Assembly (NCBI GenBank): GCA_030848705.1
Contig: CM061243.1
Coordinates: forward strand, 102,484,436 to 102,548,435
Direction of reading: 5' to 3'
From: Heracleum sosnowskyi
Taxonomy: Eukaryota; Streptophyta; Magnoliopsida; Apiales; Apiaceae
Length of the DNA stretch: 64,000 bases
Position numbers and translations under genes: made by a program. Positions 10,624 to 21,184 of the stretch are shown here, in pieces (the stretch's first letter is position 1; the number at the start of each line of letters is the position of its first letter). Below the pieces are notes generated by a model. That model saw only the letters and a program-made list of their open reading frames with translations, was not told the origin of the DNA and ran no database searches.

Positions 10624-12948
10624 ATGTCTGAAGAAAATCAAACTGCTCCTAAGGCTGAACAGGTTAAGCCCAATTCTGTGAGTCGATATGAAACAATCAG
10701 GGTTCCAATTCTCAGGCCAGTAGAGTATCCGATTTGGAAGGTTAAGATGACCATGTTTCTGGAGGCTACAGATCCAGAATACCTTGACAGAATCTATGAT
10801 GGTCCTCATATGCCAACTAAATTGTCCCCTGTTGTTGATGGACAAGAACAAAAGACTGTTCCAAAGGAAAAGAAAGATATGACTCCTGAGGACATCTCAT
10901 CAATTGCAAAATATGCAAAGGTTAGACATCTTCTCCACAGTGCTTTAGATAATGTTATGTCTAACAGAGTAATTGGCTGCAAGACTGCCAAAGAGATATG
11001 GGATGCTTTAGAAGTCAGATGCCAGGGAACAGGTGCTATCAAGAAGAACAGAAAGACAATACTCACACAGGAGTATGAGCACTTTGATTCAAGACCTAAT
11101 GAAACCTTGACTGAGACTTATGACAGATTTTGTAAACTGTTGAATGATCTGTCTCTGGTTAATAAAGAATATGAGCTTGAAGAGTCTAATCTCAAGTTTC
11201 TGTTATCTCTACCTGAAAAGTGGGATTTAAAGACAACCACAATAAGAGATAATTATGAGCTTGCTGATACAGATCTTGATGAAATCTATGGGTTATTGAA
11301 AACTCATGAACTGGAGATAGAACAAAGGAATAGAAGATTGAGTAAAAAGACAAAATCTGTTGCTCTCAAAGTCGAGGAGAAGCCCATTAAGAAGGAATCA
11401 TCAAGGAAGAAAGCCAAGGGAAAGGCTTTAGTCATTAAATCTGAAAGTGAGTCATCAAATTCTGATGATGACTCAAACTCTGGTGAAGCTTCTGACTCTG
11501 ATGATGATGAAGAACAGATGATGCAAATGGCTGCATTGATGGTGAAGACCTTCAAGAAGATGGGGTTCAAGAACTTCAAGAAGGGAAAGAGATTCTCAAG
11601 GAGAGATTCAAATTCTGAGAAGAAGAATTTCAGAAAGTCTGATGGAAGGGATACCAAGTCTGGAAAGAAGGACAAATCTGAGATCCAGTGCTACAAGTGC
11701 AAAGAGATGGGTCATTATGCCCCAGAGTGCAAGAAAGGCAAATCTGAGAAAGCACTCATCTCTAAAGGCAAAGACTGGGCAGATACTTCAGACTCTGATG
11801 ATGGAGAAAATTATGCTCTTATGGCAACTGTCAGAGATGAGACTGAATCATCTGAAAATAAGGTACCCCTAACTACTTATGCTTATGATACTGATAATAT
11901 ATCTGAGTTAAGAGTATATCTGAAAAGTGTTCATGTTAGCTATAGGGATCAGACTTTAGAAAATGAAAAAATTAAATCTGAGAATCTTAGTCTTAAAGAT
12001 AGAAACAAGTTTCTTGAAGGAGAACTTGAAAGTATGAAGCAGATTCAAAAAGAAAGAGATGATGCTGTTTATGTTGAACAGGAGTTGCTTAAAAGGTATA
12101 GGCAACTAGAATCTGATTTAGAAAAAGAAAGAAAAATAATCAAGACTTGGACAGATTCTGGAAGAGACACTCATCAAGTGTTTCAGACTGATTCTGTAGG
12201 TTTAGGTTATTGTGAAAATGATGAACTTAGGTTTAAAGACAAGGTTAAGGTAAAACCACAACTTAAACCTGTGAAATTTGTTCCAGAAGCTAATAAGTTA
12301 AAATCTGTTGTAATAAGAGAAGCTGATATGAAATCAGATGAAGCCTGTGAAAAACAGGAATATATTATAACAGAAAAACTTATGGAAAGAGAAGCTGTTA
12401 GAAAGCCAGTAAAAACTTGTGAAAAACAGGTTAATGTTGGTTTGATGACAGGGAAACAGTTTAATCATAAGCTGAAAGAGATAAAATCTGCCATGAAACC
12501 AAAAGGGTCCAAGAAGAATAGGAATGGAAAGATAGGCATAAATAATAGAAATAATCATTTGCCTACTGGTGCTGCTCCAAGGAAAACATGTTATAATTGT
12601 GGTAGTTCTAATCATCTTGCTAGATTTTGCACTAAGAACAAACATATTAATTCTTTATCTTCTACATCAGGAGTAAAGAATGATTATGTAAGGGTTAAAC
12701 CACAAACTTTATGCACACACTGTGGGAGCACTTGGCATTCCATTTATACTTGCAAGAGTTATCATGCTATTTATCATAACTATTATGAGCTAAAACCCAA
12801 TCTGAAGTGGGTTAAAGCAAACTCTACAAGTGTAAAGTCTGACAATGTTAGCTTAAACTCTGTTGATAGTAATTCCGCTGCAAAAGCTTACACTGTTAAG
12901 AAAGACAAAGGATCCAAGCAAGTCTGGGTCCTTAAAACTAACACTTAG
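10624..12948 (+). CDS. gag: Gag of element C
   Basis: Structural protein of the retrotransposon particle, 774 residues and intact. Residues about 20-240 form the plant copia Gag (UBN2-type) region, with the WKVKM and W-D-L patterns. A Lys/Ser/Asp-rich stretch follows, then three CX2CX4HX4C zinc knuckles starting near residues 356, 656 and 697, the last two close to the C-terminus. A heptad-rich coiled coil lies near 440-500. The Ser/Asp linker at about 275-300 is encoded largely by repeated TCTGATGAT and AACTCTG words, the family DNA motif. The ATG lies 64 nt after the LTR. The frame ends at TAG 12946-12948. Confidence 0.95.
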   Translation: MSEENQTAPKAEQVKPNSVSRYETIRVPILRPVEYPIWKVKMTMFLEATDPEYLDRIYDGPHMPTKLSPVVDGQEQKTVPKEKKDMTPEDISSIAKYAKVRHLLHSALDNVMSNRVIGCKTAKEIWDALEVRCQGTGAIKKNRKTILTQEYEHFDSRPNETLTETYDRFCKLLNDLSLVNKEYELEESNLKFLLSLPEKWDLKTTTIRDNYELADTDLDEIYGLLKTHELEIEQRNRRLSKKTKSVALKVEEKPIKKESSRKKAKGKALVIKSESESSNSDDDSNSGEASDSDDDEEQMMQMAALMVKTFKKMGFKNFKKGKRFSRRDSNSEKKNFRKSDGRDTKSGKKDKSEIQCYKCKEMGHYAPECKKGKSEKALISKGKDWADTSDSDDGENYALMATVRDETESSENKVPLTTYAYDTDNISELRVYLKSVHVSYRDQTLENEKIKSENLSLKDRNKFLEGELESMKQIQKERDDAVYVEQELLKRYRQLESDLEKERKIIKTWTDSGRDTHQVFQTDSVGLGYCENDELRFKDKVKVKPQLKPVKFVPEANKLKSVVIREADMKSDEACEKQEYIITEKLMEREAVRKPVKTCEKQVNVGLMTGKQFNHKLKEIKSAMKPKGSKKNRNGKIGINNRNNHLPTGAAPRKTCYNCGSSNHLARFCTKNKHINSLSSTSGVKNDYVRVKPQTLCTHCGSTWHSIYTCKSYHAIYHNYYELKPNLKWVKANSTSVKSDNVSLNSVDSNSAAKAYTVKKDKGSKQVWVLKTNT

Positions 12949-12969
12949 TATTTGTTTGTGATTGCAGGG
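12938..12969 (+). promoter_or_regulatory. Splice-acceptor-like signal at the gag-pol junction of C
   Basis: A plant branch-point-like CTAAC at 12938-12942 is followed 25 nt later by a T-rich run ending TTGCAG at 12967. The pol frame is closed by TGA at 12959-12961 and opens only after it. Gag therefore cannot reach pol by frameshifting in an overlap, because none exists. The position and sequence are conserved in E, and a related TGCAGGG is found in B and D. Confidence 0.55.
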
Positions 12970-15900
12970 TATAATAGAGAGCACACTTATCTTGGACAGT
13001 GGATGCTCAGGACATATGACTGGAAATAAAGCCCTGCTATCAGACTTTGAGGAGAAGGCTGGCCCAAAAGTTTCCTATGGAGATGGCAACATAGGACACA
13101 CTCTGGGATATGGCAATATTAATCTTGGAAGTGTTATCATTACAAATGTAGCTCTAGTCTCAGGACTCAAGCATAATCTGTTATCTGTGAGTCAAATCTG
13201 TGACAGAGGAAACCATGTAGATTTTCATAGTGAATACTGTGAAGTTATCAGTAAATCTACTGGAAAAGTTGTTCTAGTTGGACACAGGCACAACAACATT
13301 TATGAAGCAAGTTTGGTAACAAACTCTGATGGAAGAACAGTGTGTCTGACTGCAAGAATGTCAAATGAAGAGAGTTGGAATTGGCACAAGAAGCTCTCTC
13401 ATCTCAATTTGAACAACATCAATGAGCTAATAAGAAAGGATCTTGTAAGGGGACTTCCAAAATCTATACTCAGTCTAGATGGCTTGTGTGATTCTTGTCA
13501 AAAAGCCAAGCAAAGGAAGTCATCTTTCAAGAGCAAATCTGAATCTTCAGTAGTGGAACCTTATCATCTTCTACATGTTGATCTCTTTGGACCAGTGAAT
13601 GTGATGTCCATGGGCAGAAAGAAATATGCTCTAGTAATTGTTGATGAATATACTAGATATACATGGGTGTATTTCTTGTCAAAGAAGGATGAAACTGCTC
13701 AAACTCTGATGGATCATGTAAATCTACTGGACAAAGGATCACAGCACAAAGTCAAAATTATAAGGAGTGATAATGGAACTGAATTCAGAAACTCACTCAT
13801 GGAAGCTTTCTGTAAGGAAAGAGGAGTGAAACAAGAGTTTTCTGCACCTGGAACTCCACAGCAAAATGGTGTAGTTGAAAGGAAGAACAGAACTTTAATT
13901 GAAGCAGCCAGAACTATGCTTGATGAAGCAAAATTACCAACATACTTCTGGGCAGAAGCTGTTCAAACTGCTTGTTTTACTCAAAATGCTACACTGATCA
14001 ACAAGCATGGGAAAACACCATATGAGATGGTGAAAGATAAGAAGCCAAATTTGAAATATTTTCATATATTTGGATGCAAATGCTTTGTGTTGAAGACTCA
14101 TCCTGAACAGTTGACAAAGTTCGAGTTAAAAGCTGATGAAGGAATCTTTGTTGGCTATCCATTGTCAACAAAAGCATTCAGAGTTTATAATCTAAGAACT
14201 AAGGTGATCATGGAATCCATACATGTGTCATTTGATGACAAGAAAATAATTGGACTTGAAGACAAGGATGGATATGATCAACTACGTTTTGAAAATGAAG
14301 ATCTATTCACTGATGATATAAACTCTGATGAAGCAGGGTTGACAAACTCTGACGAAGCATACTCTGAACCTCTACTGGTAAATACTGGAGAAACTGGAAA
14401 TTCTCAAATTGAACAAAATAGAGAACCAGTTGAGGGGGAGCGTGAAGAAGCTCAACAAGACACAACAAGTGAGTCAGTTGAGGAAACTGATTCAAACTCT
14501 GACAGTTCAAACTCTGAGCCATCCAATTCAGGGGGAGCCTCAGATGCTGCAGAAAGTCAACATATGAATCAGGAGAGCATGGATCAAGAGGGAGGATCCA
14601 ATAATGATGCAAGAAACTACTTACCAACAGCAAGAAGGTAGACACAGGCACACACACCTGATCTCATAATTGGAGATCCTGATGCTAGTGTGAGAACTAG
14701 AAGTGCAACAAATAATGAGTGTCTGTATCATGCTTTCTTGTCTCAAACAGAACCAAAGAAAGTGGAGGAAGCTCTTCAAGATGCTAATTGGATTACAGCA
14801 ATGCAAGAAGAGTTAAATGAATTTGAAAGAAATGAAGTCTGGACACTTGTACCTAGACCAAAGAATAGATCAATTGTAGGTACAAAGTGGGTTTTCAGAA
14901 ACAAGGCTGACAGTGAAGGTGTGATTACAAGAAACAAGGCTAGACTTGTGGCAAAAGGATATTCACAACAGGAAGGAATTGACTATGATGAAACCTTTGC
15001 TCCAGTTGCAAGATTGGAGGCCATAAGAATCTTTCTGGCCTATGCTGCACACAAGAATTTTAAAGTCTTTCAGATGGATGTAAAAAGTGCTTTTCTCAAT
15101 GGGAAGCTTGAAGAAGAAGTATTTGTTGAACAACCACCAGGATTTGTAGATCCCAAGCATCCAGATTATGTCTACAGGCTTGACAAGGCATTATATGGAC
15201 TAAAGCAAGCACCAAGAGCATGGTATGAAACTCTTGCTCAATTTCTTTTAGAAAGTGGGTTCACAAGAGGTACAATTGATAAAACCTTGTTTTATTTCAA
15301 TTCTGGTGATGATTTGCTTTTAGTTCAAATTTATGTAGATGATATTATTTTTGGATCTACTAATGACAAACCTTGTAAGAAGTTTGCAAAGCTTATGCAG
15401 TCCAGGTACCAAATGAGGATGATGGGAGAGCTTAGTTATTTTCTAGGCTTACAGGTCAAGCAAACAGATGATGGTATTTTTATCAATCAAGCAAAATATA
15501 CCAGAAATCTTCTCAAGAAATTTGGTATGCTTGATAGTTCATCTGCTACAACTCCCATGGCTACAGCAACAAAGCTAGACAAAGACACAGGAGCCTCAGT
15601 AGATATGACAAACTACAGAGGAATGATAGGGTCTTTACTGTATCTTACAGCAAGTAGACCTGATATCATGTTTGCAACATGTCTTTGTGTAAGATTTCAA
15701 GCAGATCCCAGAGAGCCTCATCTAACAGCTGTAAAAAGGATTTTCAAATATCTCAAAGGAACCATAACCTTGGGTTTGTGGTATCCTAGAGAATCAGAGT
15801 TTAAGCTAATTGGTTACTCTGATGCAGATTTTGCAGGCTGTAAGATAGACAGAAAAAGTACAAGTGGAAGCTGTCAATTTTTAGGTGACAGATTAGTTTC

Positions 15901-16276
15901 TTGGTACAGCAAGAAACAGAAGTCGATTTCCACATCCACAGCTGAAGCAGAGTATATAGCAGCTGGTAGCTGTTGTGCACAGATTTTATGGATGAAGAAT
16001 CAATTGCTGGATTATGGGTTAAGGTACTCTAAGATACCTATTTTCTGTGATAACCAAAGTGCTATTGCTATGACAGGAAATCCAGTACAGCACTCCATGA
16101 CCAAGCACATCAGCATAAGGTATCATTTTATCAGAGAACATGTGGAAGAAGGGAACATTGAGCTTCATTTTGTGTCTACAGACCAACAACTTGCAGATAT
16201 CTTCACCAAACCTTTGAGTGAAGCTACTTTTACAAGATTGGTAAATGAACTTGGGATGATCTCTGGTTCTGACTAG
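12962..16276 (+). pseudogene. pol: Pol of element C, interrupted by one stop codon
   Basis: Polyprotein for protease, integrase, reverse transcriptase and RNase H. Protease Asp12 lies in LDSGCSGHM. The integrase has an HX3H-CX2C type zinc part, then core D207, D270 and E306 (35 residues between the last two). An acidic Ser/Asn/Glu-rich linker follows, then reverse transcriptase with YVDD at 15332-15343 and RNase H (STAEAEYIA, DNQSAI). TAG at 14639-14641 replaces a Trp codon in the linker just before the reverse transcriptase; the frame is otherwise open to 16276. There is no ATG before the protease motif. PPT-like GGGGGAG lies at 14434 and 14531 in the linker. Confidence 0.95.
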
Positions 16277-17336
16277 AGATACGGGTTAGACTCAAAATCT
16301 ATACATGTTTGATTTTTAATGCTCATGATTCCTTGCATGTATTAACTGTTATGAGTACCAGTGTCATAAACTCTGTCGGTTAAACTCTGATGCTAAACTC
16401 TGTTAGTCATAAAATGTTGGTCATACTCTGATTGTTACAGTTGAATGCTATACTCTGATTGTAATTTTGTCTGAAACATATGGACCAATGAAGAAATTTG
16501 TATGAAGCATAATTCTCAGTAAGTAATTATGAATCCTTAAGAGTTGTATAGATTCTGATCTCAAACATGTGCAATAAGTTAACACAGCATGATACTGTCT
16601 CTGTATTTATACCATCTCTTAGTTTATTAATCCTATACACTGAGTCTGTATTAGCTGTTTGCATTTTCTCTCATAAATTCATAGTATTAACTGATGAAAA
16701 GTCTAAACTCTGATTATTAATTGCAAATAATTCACCCTCAAATCAAAAGATGCCAAAAAGAGCACAAATTCCTTTGAGATCATGTTGTGCCTAGGAAGAT
16801 CCAGGAACTTATTGTATGAAATAAGGGCTAAAATCGTTGATTTTTGGTGACTAGTGCCAACCACTGATTACTGGAAAAATAAAAAAAAAATAAAAAAAAT
16901 AAAAAAAATAAAAAAATAAACATAAAGAAAGGGGGTGAAAAACAAAAGATATATCCAAATGAAAGGATATCAGAAAACAGAGTTTAGATATAAATTCAGA
17001 TTTTATGTTATACATGAGAGTTTAGGCAACCAGTTTTTACTACTTTAGTTTGTGGATTTTATGCACTTTGAGATGATCTAAATATTGATTTCGGCAAACT
17101 CTGCTATTACACACACATATTTTCACACCTGTACAGTTTGAGAAAAGAGTTTATTGACAAAGAAGGACAAATGGTAAACACTGATGTATTGTGTGACATA
17201 TGCCGAGGTAACTTTGTTTTAATCTCTGATGGTTAAAATAATTTCTTTGTTTCAGACATTTTATAATTTTGAGATTAGACATTTGTTTTTCGAAAAAGTA
17301 ACCAGAGAAAAGAAAGAGTGTGTTTGATAAGTCCTG
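16277..17336 (+). other. pol-ORF3 spacer of element C
   Basis: Noncoding. At 16370-16470 it holds a run of family motifs (AACTCTGT, AACTCTGAT, TACTCTGATTG), and around 16877-16925 an A-rich low-complexity stretch. A block at about 16775-16875 is shared with the spacer of E (29690-29790). The right edge joins sequence that in E lies inside ORF3, marking a deletion of roughly 1 kb. Confidence 0.8.
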
Positions 17337-20171
17337 ATGGTGATTAGTAGCGCTGATGAGTATGTTAGTTTACTGTTTAAAGTGATATCATTTCTTTCAC
17401 TTTACAATTACTATGAGATACAAACACAAGCTGAATCTCAACCAGAACCTTTAAACACAGAGTTACCTCCATCAACTTCTGTTAAACCTGCAAGGGGAGG
17501 TAGGACCAAACATATTGGTACTAAACCTGCAAGGAGATCATCCACTGAAGCTGGGGTATCGAGACCTGAAGAGATGCCTCAGAAGACAAGGCTAAAGAAA
17601 AGAAGAGCCAATAGGGCAAAGTCTGTTGTTGAAACCTCAGAGACTGAAACTGATGAAGAAACTCTTCATCAGAGAAAAAGACGACTAGTAGCTGCACATC
17701 TTTTTGGTGCTATCAATGTCAATATGGACAGAGTTTCTGAGGAAACTGAAGCTCCTGCATCAGAGAATGAGGAGATTTTTGATACTACTGTGCCTACTCA
17801 GGACAGAGTAAATACTGCAACAGAAGCTCCTACATCAAAGTCTGATGATGTAGTTGAGGAAGCTGTAGATGCTGCTACAGATAATGGTGAAGCTGAAATT
17901 TTTGAGCCACAGGGATGTGATATGGATCTTGAAGCAAACACCTCTTTAAATTCTGAACATTTTACAGAGGGTTTGGAAGCTGATTTAGACACTGTGAGAA
18001 TTGAAGAATCCATGGCTTCTCACACAGAAATACTTACTTTTGAAGTTGAGAAAGGTGAAGAAGTCAATCAGCCTTTAGCTGCTAATGATACAGAAGCTGT
18101 TGCTACAGAAACTGCGAATCCTGATGTTGTTGAAAGGGATACAACAGAAAATGTTCAAAGAGAAGCAGAGTTTAGTAATAATGCAAACTCTGATGATCCT
18201 GAAAAAGTGGCAGGGAATGTTATTTCAGAAAATGAAGCAGAGGATGACAATGCTGAAGCTAGTCCTGCTCATTCTAATCCTGATATTCAAGTCGAGTTGT
18301 CTGACATTCAAGCAACCTCTGAAGAAGAAAGAGAAGCAAATCGTGCTACTGCAGAACATTTTCAGAATATGTACTTCTCAAATTGGTCAAGCAAGGATAC
18401 TATCTTTTCCAATGAAAGAGCTGCGGATTTTGTCACAAAGTCTTCTAAAGAGATTACAAATCCAGAACTTCTCAGTCATCTCAAAGCAACTATTGTACAA
18501 ATCAAATCATTGAACAATCGTTTTGATGATTCTGACAAGGTGATTACAGGATTGAGGAATGATATAACTCACAGAGAGCTTACACAGCAAAAGGACAAAT
18601 CTCTATACATCTCTTTGTGTAAAGATCAGAAGAATTTTGATTCCAGGCTATCTAAGGTTGAAGAAAATCAAGTCAAAATGTCAACTAAGTTGGATGAAAT
18701 TGCAAATTCTATTGAATTGCTTACATCAGTATTGATTTCTGATGCTGTCAAAAAGGGGGAGAGAGTATCTAAAGACAAATGCAAGAGCTCTCAAACTCTG
18801 ACTCAGAAGGATGATACTGCTGATGGTGGTGCAAGAGACAAACATCATCCAAGATCAAAGAATGTTCAAAGGCAAGGGAGGAGGTCAAACTCTGATGCTC
18901 AGACAAATGCTGATGGAACAAGATATACTGGAGGGCAGTCTTCTTCAAGGGTTAGAAATTTAATTCTTTCCTCTAAAACTTCAGTTACTGATGAAGAAGT
19001 TGCTACACAGTTATTCTTAGCAGAACATGGTAAGAATGTTACTATTGAAGATATCCAGGCTGAAGAGCAATTGCTTGCTGAGGAACACAAGAAAAATCTT
19101 GAAGCTGGAATCTACAAGAAAAAGGAAATCAAGGCTCCTAGAAAGAAAGAAGTTGGTATTTCTATCAAAGAGAATACACAACAGAGTATACAATATACAA
19201 GGAGACCTGTGATTGGAAACACTGATAAGGGTAAAGGCATAATGATTGAAGAGCCTAACCTGGAGAAGAAAGATAATTCAACCTCTGACATTGCTCAAGT
19301 TGAAACAAGATTAGCAAAATCAACCTCTGACGCTGCTCAAGTTGATGATACTACTAAAGTTATGACAACCTCTGACGTTGCTCAAGTTGTACAGAAATCT
19401 ACACAACTTCCAGGATTCAGCAAACCAAAACTTCTTGAAGATTTAAAGCTTGAAGCTGTGAATTTCTCAGAAACCAGAACAGTATTGGGAAAAGAAGCCT
19501 TTGATAAATCTGGACTGGGTTCACACAGAGAGAGAAGAACTAATAACAGATCTCAAGACAAGTTTTCATTGGCAGAATTTGGAGTTGGAATTACTCAAGA
19601 AGGCCTTGACAAACTAGAATCTGTACAGATGATTTTTCACAAAGGAATCAAAAAGGAATTCTTGTTATATTTTATGGCTGATGGCAGAGTGTATAGAGTT
19701 GGTGAATTTGATATTCAGTTAAAACTCTGGGAAGAGCTAGAGTATGTTCTATATCTATTTGAAGTAAAGAATAGAAGTACTTATGATGCTGCTCGAGTTT
19801 TGAAGGAAAGGATGATGAAATCCAAAGTTTTGAGTGGAGCTGGAGTATCAAGTGCATACATTCCTAAATACAGAGATGCACATGGAAAGTTGGTAGAAAT
19901 GAAAAGGAATAGTGCTAGGTTCAGAACTGCACTAAATAAAAAGGTTCTTGAGTTCAATCTAGAGTCTGATAAACCTTTTTATATCAGACTTGGCAATGAA
20001 ATGGACAAAAACAGCATATATTCTTTGAGGGCTGCCATTTATCAAATTGGTGAAGATGAACCAGAAATGAAGGAGCTGAAGAAGATTATGATTGCTGAAC
20101 TGAATAGAGCTGAGAAGAAACTACTGTCAGATTATATCAGGACAGTGCCTGATATTCAAGAGATTAAGTAA
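17337..20171 (+). CDS. ORF3 of element C, N-terminal domain deleted
   Basis: 944 codons, open, with an in-frame stop just upstream (17328-17330); the start is uncertain because the natural 5' end is missing. Compared with E it lacks about 260 N-terminal residues, including the W-FFFD domain. What remains is a long acidic Ser/Thr/Glu linker, and a Leu-rich coiled coil encoded around 18650-18740. An internal PPT-like tract follows at 18755-18759 (Lys-Lys-Gly-Glu), then a conserved C-terminal module from about 19500 on (YFMADGRVYRVG). Three copies of a short unit encode TSD-AQV at 19280-19390. Function unknown; no signal peptide or membrane segment seen. Confidence 0.85.
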   Translation: MVISSADEYVSLLFKVISFLSLYNYYEIQTQAESQPEPLNTELPPSTSVKPARGGRTKHIGTKPARRSSTEAGVSRPEEMPQKTRLKKRRANRAKSVVETSETETDEETLHQRKRRLVAAHLFGAINVNMDRVSEETEAPASENEEIFDTTVPTQDRVNTATEAPTSKSDDVVEEAVDAATDNGEAEIFEPQGCDMDLEANTSLNSEHFTEGLEADLDTVRIEESMASHTEILTFEVEKGEEVNQPLAANDTEAVATETANPDVVERDTTENVQREAEFSNNANSDDPEKVAGNVISENEAEDDNAEASPAHSNPDIQVELSDIQATSEEEREANRATAEHFQNMYFSNWSSKDTIFSNERAADFVTKSSKEITNPELLSHLKATIVQIKSLNNRFDDSDKVITGLRNDITHRELTQQKDKSLYISLCKDQKNFDSRLSKVEENQVKMSTKLDEIANSIELLTSVLISDAVKKGERVSKDKCKSSQTLTQKDDTADGGARDKHHPRSKNVQRQGRRSNSDAQTNADGTRYTGGQSSSRVRNLILSSKTSVTDEEVATQLFLAEHGKNVTIEDIQAEEQLLAEEHKKNLEAGIYKKKEIKAPRKKEVGISIKENTQQSIQYTRRPVIGNTDKGKGIMIEEPNLEKKDNSTSDIAQVETRLAKSTSDAAQVDDTTKVMTTSDVAQVVQKSTQLPGFSKPKLLEDLKLEAVNFSETRTVLGKEAFDKSGLGSHRERRTNNRSQDKFSLAEFGVGITQEGLDKLESVQMIFHKGIKKEFLLYFMADGRVYRVGEFDIQLKLWEELEYVLYLFEVKNRSTYDAARVLKERMMKSKVLSGAGVSSAYIPKYRDAHGKLVEMKRNSARFRTALNKKVLEFNLESDKPFYIRLGNEMDKNSIYSLRAAIYQIGEDEPEMKELKKIMIAELNRAEKKLLSDYIRTVPDIQEIK

Positions 20172-20320
20172 AGTCTGACTGTAAGTTTTTATGTTTTCTG
20201 TTCTAAGTTAAATTTAAACTCTGTTTTAAAATTAAACTCTGACATATGTTAAACACTGCATTTGTTATATGTTTTGACATCATCAATTATCTTTTTAACT
20301 TGTACATTTTATTATGAACA

Positions 20321-20333
20321 AGTTGGGGGAGAT
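20321..20333 (+). promoter_or_regulatory. Polypurine tract of element C
   Basis: AGTTGGGGGAGAT directly before the 3' LTR; expected plus-strand primer. Confidence 0.92.
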
Positions 20334-20877
20334 TGTTAGATATAATTGCTGATGTTTGTTTATCAGTGTTTAAGCAACAGGTACTGATCAGAGTTTATCG
20401 GAAGCCGGTCAGAGTTTATTTAAAGTCTGACAGGGTGAAGAGTTTAAAGGAAGCCGGTCAGAGTTTGGTAAAGTCTGACAGGATGAAAGTTGACTCAGCT
20501 GTCGGTGCAAAGATAAAGATTCTAGAAGCAATATATTCTGAAGATGGAAAGAAGCAGAATATATTGATACAGCTAAGGAGACTGGACAGAAGACTGAAGC
20601 AATCCTTAATTGATATCAATTGTATAGCTAATTTTTAGGAGTATCAATTAGATAAGGATTGTATGTAACTGTGTACTATATAAACACAGATAGGTTATCC
20701 CTAGAAGGGACGCGAACATTGAATATATTATTCTTGTAACCTAGTAGCTCTTTGTGATTCGTTAACATCATAAAGAGAGAAGCTGTTAATATAAATACAG
20801 TTTTTGTTGATTCATAAACTGTGTTATTTATTGTTATTCTCATACATACTTGATTATATTGTGTATTCGGCCTAACA
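20334..20877 (+). repeat. 3' LTR of element C (544 bp)
   Basis: Same length as the 5' LTR and identical except one base (C at 20783 versus A at 10466). Followed by ATGTT, the target duplication. Confidence 0.97.
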
Positions 20878-20882
20878 ATGTT

Positions 20883-21080
20883 TTATCAAGAACCCTTGTA
20901 ATCAGTGATCAAATTGTAACACTCGTCAAGTTTAATATAAGTTATATTTAACTTGAATATTGTTTCAGTTTTATTCTGCATTAATTTGTTCTTAATTGTT
21001 AAATTATTCAAAGGACAAATTCAATTAAACGGTATCGTTTGTATTCAACCCCCCTTCTACAAACATATCAGGACCTAACA
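20883..21080 (+). repeat. 5' LTR of element B, right part
   Basis: Resumes the B LTR after element C and ends CAACCCCCC...ACCTAACA at 21080, matching the end of the 3' LTR at 56995. Confidence 0.95.
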
Positions 21081-21082
21081 AT

Positions 21083-21095
21083 TGGCATCAGAGCC
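21083..21095 (+). promoter_or_regulatory. Primer binding site of element B
   Basis: TGGCATCAGAGCC two bases after the 5' LTR. It fits the initiator tRNA-Met type with one base different from the usual TGGTATCAGAGC. Confidence 0.85.
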
Positions 21096-21184
21096 TTTTG
21101 ATTGATATACTAATCAAAGATCCAATTGTTTTGAGATTTTTTCTTAAACTCTGAAATTTTCAATATTCATTTTAAATCTCAAAA

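Larger units (their letters stand above)
10017..20877 (+). mobile_element. Element C: very young copia element with partly deleted ORF3
   Basis: 10,861-bp plus-strand element in the 5' LTR of B. Its 544-bp LTRs differ at one position (10466 versus 20783). Gag is open, pol has a single stop codon, and ORF3 has lost its N-terminal domain. It is the same family as element E, as LTRs, gag, pol and ORF3 align throughout. Confidence 0.97.

Noticed and set aside
11304..11675. Long antisense frames opposite gag, pol and ORF3
   Set aside because: Low-complexity shadows of the sense coding sequence with no domain.
14620..14660. Programmed readthrough at the TAG in pol of C
   Set aside because: The context is not a known readthrough signal, and homologous elements have a sense codon there; treated as a mutation.
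16877..16925. A-rich stretch as a SINE or retroposed tail
   Set aside because: Simple low-complexity (AAAT-type) run inside the spacer with no flanking duplication.
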